Shown piece by piece: positions 8,039 through 13,140 of a stretch of DNA of 13,140 bases. The number at the start of each line of letters is the position of its first letter. The stretch's first letter is position 1. The translations under genes were made by a program, and so were the position numbers. Source of the DNA: Chloroflexota bacterium (GTDB lineage: Bacteria; Chloroflexota; Dormibacteria; Aeolococcales; Aeolococcaceae); contig JAQBPI010000209.1 of the NCBI GenBank assembly GCA_028287605.1, positions 1 through 13,140 of the forward strand. The letters are read 5' to 3'. The notes below the pieces were generated by a model. That model did not search any database. It saw nothing but the letters and a program-made list of their open reading frames with translations, and was not told the DNA's origin.

Positions 8039-8821
8039 TCAGGCGTCCATGGTCCGGGTGCGCCAGGCGCCGGCGCCGAGGGCGACGGCCGCCCATGCGG
8101 CGATCACCACCAGGGCGACCGCCAGCGGCATCGAGGCCGCCACGTCGCCGCCGCGGCCGCTGGGCACGGGCAGGAGGCGGTCGGTGGCGAGGACGGAGAT
8201 GCCGTCACGGAGCCTGCCGAGGAAGCCGAGCTGGCCGAGAATCGGGCCGGCGGCGAGCTGCCAGCCGAGCAGCACGCCGACGGTGATGGTGCGCGAGCCC
8301 AGCAGCGACGAGATGCCGAGCGCGAGGATCAGAGGAAGCGTGGTCGCGACCAGCAGCCAGGCGGCGTAGTGGAGCACCAGCGTCGCACTGGGGTTGGCCA
8401 GCGACCCGGCGAGGAGGATCGAGCAGACGGTGGCGATGGCGAGGCCGGCGATGATGAGCGGGACGAAGAGGGCGAGCGCGCCGGGGAGGCGGACCCCGAA
8501 GAGCGCGAGGCGGGAGCGCCCGGTGGCGACGAGATCGCGGAAGACACCGGCGCCGAGGTCGCCGGCACCGGCGGTGGCCCCGATCATCACCCCGGCGATG
8601 CCGCCGAGCAGGGACAGCGCCTCGAGGGAGTGGCCGAGGTTCTCGGCGCCGCCGGCGGGTCCGTAGTGAGCGGCGTCGGTGACGTGCAGCACGGCGAGCA
8701 CGGCGTACACCACCGGCACGGTGAGGCAGCAGAGGATCAGCGACCACCAGAGGAGGCTGCGGCGCCTGCGGAGCTTGAGGAACTCGGCGGAGACCATGCG
8801 GGAGAGGATGTGCGCGGTCAT
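8039..8821 (-). CDS. ABC-2-type exporter permease
   Basis: A 260-residue membrane protein. The N-terminal ISRMVSAEFLKLRRRRS is the amphipathic/basic lead-in typical of ABC-2 permeases, followed by six hydrophobic segments: LLWWSLILCCLTVPVVYAVL (split here as LLWWSLILC and CLTVPVVYAV), a GGIAGVMIG segment, FVPLIIAGLAIATV, AWLLVATTLPLILALG, VLLGWQLAAGPI and ALVVIAAWAAVALG. It forms the membrane part of an exporter with the ATPase encoded at 8818-9771. The start ATG at 8821 overlaps the ATPase stop (ATGA), so translation is coupled. The transported substrate is not evident; such exporters often carry antibiotics, peptides or lipids. Confidence 0.88.
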   Translation of the reverse strand: MTAHILSRMVSAEFLKLRRRRSLLWWSLILCCLTVPVVYAVLAVLHVTDAAHYGPAGGAENLGHSLEALSLLGGIAGVMIGATAGAGDLGAGVFRDLVATGRSRLALFGVRLPGALALFVPLIIAGLAIATVCSILLAGSLANPSATLVLHYAAWLLVATTLPLILALGISSLLGSRTITVGVLLGWQLAAGPILGQLGFLGRLRDGISVLATDRLLPVPSGRGGDVAASMPLAVALVVIAAWAAVALGAGAWRTRTMDA

Positions 8822-9771
8822 GAGGCGACTCCCAGGCGGGAGGTGATCTCGAGGAACCGGTCCTCGAGCGAGACCCGCTCCGGCTCGACGTGGAAGACGG
8901 CGAGGCCGGCCTCGACGAGGGTGCGGTTGACCGCGGCAGCGGCGTCGTTGCCGGAGACCAGCTGCACGTGCAGCCTGCCGGCGGCGGTGGTCACACCGCG
9001 CACCGCGCGATGGTTGCCGAGGAGGATGCGAGCCCGCTCGGGGTCGTCGCAGCCGATCACCACCGTGTTCTTGACCGGTCCGGCCACCTCGCTCATCAGC
9101 CCCTGGGTGATGAGCCGGCCCTGGTCGACGATGGCGACCGCGTCGCAGGTCTTCTCGATCTCGTCGAGCAGGTGGGAGGAGAGGAAGACGGTGCGGCCCT
9201 CGTCGACGAGGTCGCGGAACATCCTGCGGAGCTCGTGGATGCCCGCCGGATCGACGCCGTTCATGGGCTCGTCGAGGATGAGCAGCGCCGGGTCGCTGAG
9301 CAGGCACCGGGCGATGCCCAGCCGCTGGCGCATGCCCATCGAGTAGGCGCCGACCCGTTCGGCCGCCCGGTCGCTGAGGCCGACCCGCTCGAGGACGGCC
9401 TCGATCCTCCCCTCCGCCTCGGGGCCGCGGACGGCGGCGGCGACGGCGAGGTTCTCACGGCCGGTGAGATGGCGGTGGAAGCGCGGCTCCTCGATGATGG
9501 CGCCGACCTGCGCCAGCGCCGCGACGCGCTGGTCGGGCTGGGGCAGGCCCAGGATCGAGACCGTGCCCGCGGACGCCGGGGTCAGCCCCAGCACCGTCCG
9601 GATCAGGGTGGTCTTGCCGGCGCCGTTCGGCCCGAGGAAGCCGAAGGCACAGCCGGTGGGGACGCGCAGATCGACGGAGTCGACCGCGGCCCGAGCGCCG
9701 AAGCGCTTGGTCAGGCCGAGGGTCTCGATCGCGAACGCCCCGTGGTCGCCTCGCAGAGGGAGGGTTGTCAT
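8818..9771 (-). CDS. ABC transporter ATP-binding protein (DrrA/BcrA-like)
   Basis: A 317-residue ATPase. Walker A is GPNGAGKTT at 47-55, the Q-loop region carries GAIIEEPRFHRHLTGREN, the signature is YSMGMRQRLGIA at 143-154 (the SMGMR variant usual in BcrA/DrrA-type exporters), Walker B is LLILDEP at 163-169 and the switch histidine is in FLSSHLLDE. A C-terminal domain of about 90 residues, ending VSLEDRFLEIT, is the usual extension of this subgroup. It energises the permease encoded downstream. The ATG at 9771 is chosen from the usual N-terminus; the open frame upstream is shadow. It is the first gene of the exporter/two-component cluster, 113 nt after the methyltransferase gene. Confidence 0.93.
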   Translation of the reverse strand: MTTLPLRGDHGAFAIETLGLTKRFGARAAVDSVDLRVPTGCAFGFLGPNGAGKTTLIRTVLGLTPASAGTVSILGLPQPDQRVAALAQVGAIIEEPRFHRHLTGRENLAVAAAVRGPEAEGRIEAVLERVGLSDRAAERVGAYSMGMRQRLGIARCLLSDPALLILDEPMNGVDPAGIHELRRMFRDLVDEGRTVFLSSHLLDEIEKTCDAVAIVDQGRLITQGLMSEVAGPVKNTVVIGCDDPERARILLGNHRAVRGVTTAAGRLHVQLVSGNDAAAAVNRTLVEAGLAVFHVEPERVSLEDRFLEITSRLGVAS

Positions 9772-9873
9772 GCCGGCATCGTGCCGGGGCGCCGCCGTCC
9801 TGTCGTCCGGCGGGGGAGTGAGCCGCGGCTCATCCCTGCTGCCGAGGGAGCGGCCGCGCCTCACCCTCGAGGA

Positions 9874-9887
9874 TGAGGCCGGCCTCA
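9874..9887. repeat. 14-bp perfect palindrome at the methyltransferase stop
   Basis: TGAGGCC-GGCCTCA is a perfect palindrome that includes the methyltransferase TGA (9885-9887). A second, imperfect repeat lies beside it (CCTCA...TGAGG with CTCGAG in the centre, about 9859-9878). The 113-nt gap between methyltransferase and ATPase genes therefore holds possible stem-loops, but no T-run follows. It may separate the two operons or be a regulator site for the exporter genes. Confidence 0.35.
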
Positions 9888-10703
9888 GCCGGTTCCCTGG
9901 TCCCTGACCGCCACCAGCATCGCATAGCCGGCGATCCCGTCCCGCACCGCGGCCGCGGCCTGCGCGGTGAGGTCGGCGGCACGCTCGAAGTCGACGCCGG
10001 TGAGCGCGGGGATGGTGGAGCGCATCATCCGCAGCGCCCGCAGCCGGGCGTCGATCTGCTCGACCATCCGTGCCAGGGCGGGGTCGTGCCGCTCGGTGTG
10101 CACGGTGCGCATCCCCGCGCCGGCGAGGATCGACGAGTACTCCTCGAGCGGCCGCGCGTCGGCGAGGCAGGCGACCCAGCCGGCGAGGCCGGCGAGCTCG
10201 CCGGTCAGCCCCGGCGGCGCGATGGTGACGTCGGTGATCCCCAGCCGCCCTCCGGGACGCAGCACCCGGGCGAGCTCGCGCGCCGCGGTGGCCTTGTCGG
10301 GGAAGGTGCAGAAGGCGCACTCGCAGACCACCGCGTCGAAGGCGCCGTCGGGGAACGGGAGACGCTCGGCGTCACCGACGTGGAAGCGCACCCGCCCCTC
10401 CAGCCCGCCCTCGCGGGCGGCCTCGGCGGCGCGGGCCACGTTGCTCTCGGAGAGGTCGACGCCGTCCACCTCCACGGGGTGCTCGGTGGCGGCGACCAGG
10501 GCGGTCGCCCCCGGCCCGCTGGCGACGTCGAGGACACGGCCGCCGGAGGCGAGGCCGAGGTGCCCGAGCAGCCCGCGGGTGAGGGTGAGGCCGCCGGGGT
10601 GGTAGCTCTCGCCGAGCACCATGGCGACCACGTCGCCGGAGTACGCGGCGGCGCAGCAGCTCTTGGTGAGCTCGGGGGTCTCCGCGGGCAGGCTGCCCTT
10701 CAC
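9885..10703 (-). CDS. SAM-dependent methyltransferase, ArsM-like, paired with the radical SAM enzyme
   Basis: A 272-residue class I methyltransferase. SAM motif I is VLDVASGPG (57-65), the ribose-binding acid is D83 in GVDLS, motif II is around GDAERLPFPDGAFD (110-123), and VLRPGGRLGITD (147-158) is the post-core motif. Unusual features are a cysteine pair C16-C17 in TKSCCAAAYSGD, then GESYHPGGLTL, a cluster C127/C129/C132 (CECAFC) at the end of strand 4, and C179 in GWVACLADA. ArsM arsenite methyltransferases have a cysteine at a position resembling C179, so the protein may act on a soft-metal or thiolate substrate, but this alignment is from memory. The GTG start at 10703 overlaps the radical SAM stop (GTGA), so translation is coupled and the two products probably work in one pathway. 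Confidence 0.8.
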   Translation of the reverse strand: MKGSLPAETPELTKSCCAAAYSGDVVAMVLGESYHPGGLTLTRGLLGHLGLASGGRVLDVASGPGATALVAATEHPVEVDGVDLSESNVARAAEAAREGGLEGRVRFHVGDAERLPFPDGAFDAVVCECAFCTFPDKATAARELARVLRPGGRLGITDVTIAPPGLTGELAGLAGWVACLADARPLEEYSSILAGAGMRTVHTERHDPALARMVEQIDARLRALRMMRSTIPALTGVDFERAADLTAQAAAAVRDGIAGYAMLVAVRDQGTG

Positions 10704-12325
10704 TGTCGCTGCGGGGGGACTCCCCCGCTCCCCCCTGACCGCAGCCCCTTCCCGGTGTTGGTGCCGTCGCGGGGCGCGTGGCCGCTGCCGTCGGCGGGGG
10801 CGTCGCCGTTGCCGCCGCCGTCGGTGCGCACCGTCTTCGAGCCGTAGCGGGTGACCTCGAGCATCGCCTGCAGCGGCTGCGCGTTGGGCACCAGGGTGGG
10901 GATGCCGACACCGCTCATCTGCTCGCGCACCTGCTCGCGGTAGCCCACCGAGTTGTAGGCGCAGAAGGGGATCATCCTGCCGTCCGGGGTGATCTCCTCG
11001 ACGCAGCACTTCATCAGCTGCTTGACGTTGAGGGTGTAGGGGTCCTGGAAGTCCTGGATGACGATCATGAACGCCTTCGAGGCGAGGTCGCGCAGCGCCT
11101 CGGGAAGGTCGATGCCGCAGGTGGCGCACTCCAGCTGGTCGGTCATCTGCGCGGTGCCGGGCATGGCCGACGCACTGTAGAGCTTCTCCAGGGCGGTGCG
11201 CACCTGCATGTCGGGCATCACCCGATTGGTGACGTAGTCGAGGTAGTCCTCGGGGTTGACCATCCGGGTGATGGGCAGCACGTTGCCGCCGTCGACCAGG
11301 CAGTAGCTGATCGAGCGGCAGGTGGGGAAGCAGCAGGGCACCGGGAAGAAGTCGTCGGTGCGGAACCACTCCGGGAGCTGCTCCGCGACCAGGTGGATGA
11401 TGTCGGAGTTGGTCAGCCGGGTCATGGGGTCGAACTCGACATGGCGCCCGGAGTGGGTCACCGGCTGGAACGCGATCGAGCGCACCGCGGGGTGCTCGAT
11501 GCCGTAGCGGATGATGTCGCCCACCTCGTCCTCGTTCATGCCCCGCTCGACGGCGGCCACCAGGGTGACGGTGAGCCCGGCGTTGGCGCAGTTGTCGAGG
11601 GCGCGCCTCTTGCGCTCGCGGAGGTCCTTCCCGCGGATGGCGCGGTGGGTGCCGACCTTGAAGCCATCGAACTGCAGGTAGACGTTGACCTTCAGCTCGC
11701 CGAGGCGGTTCACGAAGTCCACGTCGCTGGCCATGCGGATGCCGTTGGTGTTGAGGTTCACCGTCTTGATCCGCTTGGTCTTGCAGAGCTCGATGATCTC
11801 GATGATCTGCGGATGGATGGTGGGCTCGCCGCCGCTGAGCATGATCACCTCGGCCTCGCCCTCGCTGGCGACGAAGACGTCGAGCATGCGATCGACCTGC
11901 TCGAGGCTCAGCGAGTAGCCGTCCGGCTGGTGGCCCGAGTCGGCGAAGCAGATGGGACAGTCGAGGTTGCAGTTGGTGTTGACCTCGATGATCCCCAGGC
12001 ACGCGTGCTGCTTGTGCTCGGGGCAGAGGCCGCAGTCGAGCGGACAGCCGTCGACCACCTCGGTCTGGAACTCGAGGGGGATGGTGCCCGGCTTGTTGAA
12101 CCGCACCGAGTCGAAGTACATCGTGGCGTCGCCGTAGACGAGCGCCTCGAACTCGCCGTGCTCCCTGCAGCGCTTCCGGAGGTAGACCTTGTCGTCGCGG
12201 ACGTTGACCTGGGCGTCGATGACCGCCTTGCAGACCGGGCAGATGCTCTTCGTGAACTCGACGAAGACCTCGTCGCGGTCGACCTTCTTCCGGACGGAGG
12301 CGGGCGGGCTCGGCTCAGTGATCAC
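10700..12325 (-). CDS. Radical SAM enzyme of the Tes/MJ0619 family (tetraether-lipid-synthase-like)
   Basis: A 541-residue protein. An N-terminal zinc-ribbon/rubredoxin-like module has CPVC (29-32) and CREHGEF (53-59). Then follow GCPLDCGLCPEHKQH (93-107) and the radical SAM motif CNLDCPIC with C119, C123 and C126, GGEP (165-168), VNLNTNG and YLQFDG. The C-terminal half adds VPCCFPTC, ECATCG, KCCVEEITPDGRMIPFC and the AYN motif, so further metal clusters are likely. This order is that of the MJ0619 family, which includes archaeal Tes (C-C coupling of lipid chains to tetraethers) and was earlier described as a pterin methylase. The substrate in this bacterium is unknown. The start is GTG 12325 with GAGGGG 7 nt upstream; GTG 12331 is too close to that site. 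The last ~40 residues are a Gly/Asp/Ser-rich tail without motif. The methyltransferase gene overlaps its stop. Confidence 0.85.
   Translation of the reverse strand: MITEPSPPASVRKKVDRDEVFVEFTKSICPVCKAVIDAQVNVRDDKVYLRKRCREHGEFEALVYGDATMYFDSVRFNKPGTIPLEFQTEVVDGCPLDCGLCPEHKQHACLGIIEVNTNCNLDCPICFADSGHQPDGYSLSLEQVDRMLDVFVASEGEAEVIMLSGGEPTIHPQIIEIIELCKTKRIKTVNLNTNGIRMASDVDFVNRLGELKVNVYLQFDGFKVGTHRAIRGKDLRERKRRALDNCANAGLTVTLVAAVERGMNEDEVGDIIRYGIEHPAVRSIAFQPVTHSGRHVEFDPMTRLTNSDIIHLVAEQLPEWFRTDDFFPVPCCFPTCRSISYCLVDGGNVLPITRMVNPEDYLDYVTNRVMPDMQVRTALEKLYSASAMPGTAQMTDQLECATCGIDLPEALRDLASKAFMIVIQDFQDPYTLNVKQLMKCCVEEITPDGRMIPFCAYNSVGYREQVREQMSGVGIPTLVPNAQPLQAMLEVTRYGSKTVRTDGGGNGDAPADGSGHAPRDGTNTGKGLRSGGSGGVPPQRQ
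10711..10728. repeat. GC hairpin just upstream of the methyltransferase start
   Basis: GCGGGGG-GACT-CCCCCGC forms a 7-bp stem with a 4-nt loop, 8 nt from the methyltransferase GTG. It lies inside the last codons of the radical SAM gene and would cover the only G-rich stretch able to act as ribosome binding site. The methyltransferase would then be translated mainly by ribosomes that have just finished the radical SAM gene. The sequence resembles the first hairpin at 12424-12444. Confidence 0.45.
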
Positions 12326-12372
12326 AGTCACACCCCTCGTCGACGACGCTCTGGCGGCGGCTCTCGCCGCCA

Positions 12373-12415
12373 AGCCTATCCGGGCGCCTTCTGCCGGTCC
12401 GTGACATGCGTCACA
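12373..12415 (-). promoter_or_regulatory. Putative promoter with CRP-like activator site for the radical SAM operon
   Basis: On the minus strand TAGGCT (12378 to 12373) fits the TAnnnT -10 pattern of high-GC bacteria, and no -35 like TTGACA is present. Instead GTGA-CATGCG-TCAC (12401-12414, followed by A) matches the CRP consensus TGTGA-N6-TCACA in nine of ten defined positions when read on the plus strand. If transcription starts at about 12366, 7 nt after the -10, the palindrome centre (12407.5) is at about -41.5, the class II position of CRP/FNR-family activators. The 5' leader would be about 41 nt. Confidence 0.45.
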
Positions 12416-12423
12416 TTCTTACT

Positions 12424-12444
12424 CGGGGGGACTACGTCCCCCCG
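12424..12444. repeat. Perfect hairpin 1 of a three-hairpin cluster
   Basis: CGGGGGGAC-TAC-GTCCCCCCG gives a 9-bp perfect stem with a 3-nt loop. It lies in the 338-nt divergent spacer, upstream of both flanking genes, so an ordinary terminator for either gene is not expected here. It has no following T-run. Confidence 0.6.
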
Positions 12445-12447
12445 TCC

Positions 12448-12480
12448 ACTCGCGGGAAGCGCTTCGCGCTTCTCGCGAGT
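12448..12480. repeat. 15-bp hairpin 2 of the cluster
   Basis: Starting 3 nt after hairpin 1, ACTCGCG pairs with CGCGAGT and GAAGCGC with GCGCTTC, with a single G-T pair between them and a TTC loop. This gives 15 bp in all, by far the longest stem in the window. It is symmetric on both strands and has no coding explanation. Confidence 0.65.
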
Positions 12481-12488
12481 ACCCCCCT

Positions 12489-12507
12489 GCGCCGGCCTCG
12501 CCGGCGC
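12489..12507. repeat. Perfect hairpin 3 of the cluster
   Basis: GCGCCGGC-CTC-GCCGGCGC gives an 8-bp perfect stem with a 3-nt loop, 8 nt after hairpin 2. The series of three stems with 3-nt loops in 84 nt resembles a REP-like (repetitive extragenic palindrome) cluster. Confidence 0.6.
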
Positions 12508-12508
12508 C

Positions 12509-12663
12509 GCTGCCATCCCCAAGCCGGTCGCCACGGTCTCCCCCCCTCCGTGAAACCGAGACAACCGCAGGGATCTGCCGGCCCTTGGCGTTTCTCTCCT
12601 GCCGGGGTGCCCCCATCCCCGGCGGACCCAGGTGGGGTGTCGCCCACCGAAGGACTCTCCCCC
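12509..12663 (+). promoter_or_regulatory. Structured 5' leader candidate of the right-hand exported-protein gene
   Basis: The leader has a stem GCCGGGG/CCCCGGC (12601-12607 with 12617-12623, 9-nt loop), a stem GGTGGG/CCCACC (12631-12636 with 12643-12648) and a short stem GCAG/CTGC earlier (around 12566-12577). AAGGA at 12650-12654 is the Shine-Dalgarno, 9 nt before the GTG. The second stem ends 1 nt before the AAGGA, so folding could control access to the ribosome. The segment GGACCCAGGTGGGGTG recalls a block of ydaO-yuaA (c-di-AMP) riboswitches, but the rest of that consensus is not found. Confidence 0.35.
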
Positions 12664-13140
12664 GTGACTTCTACGTCCCCCCGCAGGATGGCCATCGTGG
12701 TCGTCGCCGCCGCCACGTGCGGCGCCTCCAGCGCCCTCCTGCTCACCTCGCACTCGGGCGGTGTGGCCGCCAACTCCTCCTCGCCGCCGTCGTCGGCGGG
12801 CGGGGGAGACGCCGGCGACGGCGCCCCGGGCGGCTTCCTGCCCGGCGGCGGCAGCCTGCCGGTGGGTTCGACCCCGACGCTGCCCTCCGCCTCGACCGTG
12901 GTGCCGGCGGTGGTCTCGGCGGCGGGGGCGACCGCCGCGACGGCGGCCGGCGGCGCCGGCGTGGCCGTCACGGGTCCCACCATCGCGATGGGCGGAGCAT
13001 CCTCCGGCCCGGCGCTCACCGCCGCCGGCGTGCCCGCCCGGAGCGCGCTGCTCGGCGCCACCGTCCAGGACGTGGGCTCGGTGGCCGGCGGCGCCGTCTC
13101 CACCGTCGGCTCGACCGCCGCGCCGCTGCTCGGAGCCGCC
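12664..13140 (+). CDS. Exported low-complexity Ala/Gly/Ser/Val-rich protein, C-terminus beyond window
   Basis: The plus frame is open from the GTG at 12664 (with AAGGA 9 nt upstream) to the right edge, giving 159 residues. The start TSTSPRRMAIVVVAAATC has two arginines and a hydrophobic run, followed by a probable signal-peptidase region near GGVAAN, so the product is likely exported. The ATG at 12688 is an alternative start. After that it is proline/glycine/serine-rich (SPPSSAGGGDAGDGAPGG), then repetitive Ala/Val/Gly/Thr with GS-V-type repeats such as DVGSVAGGAV and STVGSTAAP. This may be a surface or wall-associated protein; no domain is recognisable in this part. The 223-residue frame on the opposite strand is its complement and lacks support. 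Coding direction is chosen from signal peptide, RBS and leader. Confidence 0.6.
   Translation, partial: MTSTSPRRMAIVVVAAATCGASSALLLTSHSGGVAANSSSPPSSAGGGDAGDGAPGGFLPGGGSLPVGSTPTLPSASTVVPAVVSAAGATAATAAGGAGVAVTGPTIAMGGASSGPALTAAGVPARSALLGATVQDVGSVAGGAVSTVGSTAAPLLGAA

Noticed and set aside
6882..8369. Long plus-strand open frame (495 codons) opposite the kinase and permease genes
   Set aside because: Antisense shadow caused by high third-position GC. The kinase on the other strand has all its motifs.
10778..12553. Long plus-strand open frame (591 codons) opposite the radical SAM gene
   Set aside because: Antisense shadow. The minus strand carries the cysteine motifs and a good ribosome binding site.
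12601..12650. c-di-AMP (ydaO-yuaA) riboswitch as a firm call
   Set aside because: Only a GGACCCA/TGGGGTG-like block is present. With 2 nt between the halves it cannot form the usual helix, and the CCCGAACCCGACAGC-type block is missing.
12432..13103. 223-codon minus-strand frame at the right edge
   Set aside because: It has Pro/Ala-rich composition without signal or motif and would run through the hairpin cluster. The plus frame has a signal peptide and Shine-Dalgarno.

Overview
The window is GC-rich DNA. Hand counts of single 60-base lines give about 62-63% GC at 1-60 and 301-360, 53% at 3121-3180 and 78% at 4201-4260. Codon choice, frequent GTG/TTG starts and gene content (stand-alone TrpB2, NarL-type two-component system, DrrA-like ABC exporter, Tes-like radical SAM enzyme) suggest a soil-type, high-GC bacterium of the Actinobacteriota / Chloroflexota / Dormibacterota sphere. 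I cannot place it more closely from the sequence alone.

Left block (1 to about 3.6 kb) has lower GC and looks accessory. Three minus-strand reading frames follow one another: an XRE-type DNA-binding protein (1456-1929), a beta-rich protein of unknown function (969-1541) whose reading frame suggests it was once, or still is, the C-terminal part of the XRE protein, and a protein running off the left edge (1-982) with an HExxxH...ExxA zinc-peptidase-like signature and an apparent CTG start. Divergent from them are a predicted 2-oxoglutarate/Fe(II) oxygenase (2333-2896) and a small exported or lipoprotein-like protein (3043-3477).

Middle block (3.7-10 kb) has higher GC and lies entirely on the minus strand. 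In transcription order it holds an ABC exporter ATPase and permease, a histidine kinase and a response regulator, all tightly packed or overlapping and probably a self-contained sensing/efflux unit. After a 106-nt gap come greA, a small VOC-fold protein 2 nt behind it, and a stand-alone TrpB2-type tryptophan synthase beta chain.

Right block (9.9-13.1 kb) holds a two-gene minus-strand operon: a Tes/MJ0619-family radical SAM enzyme (10700-12325) translationally coupled to a cysteine-bearing, ArsM-like methyltransferase (9885-10703). A CRP-like palindrome lies about 41 nt upstream of its most plausible transcription start. The divergent spacer also holds three consecutive near-perfect hairpins with 3-nt loops, and then a structured leader in front of a plus-strand, low-complexity exported protein that runs off the right edge.

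The most interesting parts are the radical SAM/methyltransferase pair (a possible bacterial membrane-spanning-lipid or other C-C bond-forming pathway), its apparent CRP-type control, the hairpin cluster and leader, and the XRE/HExxxH module on the left.
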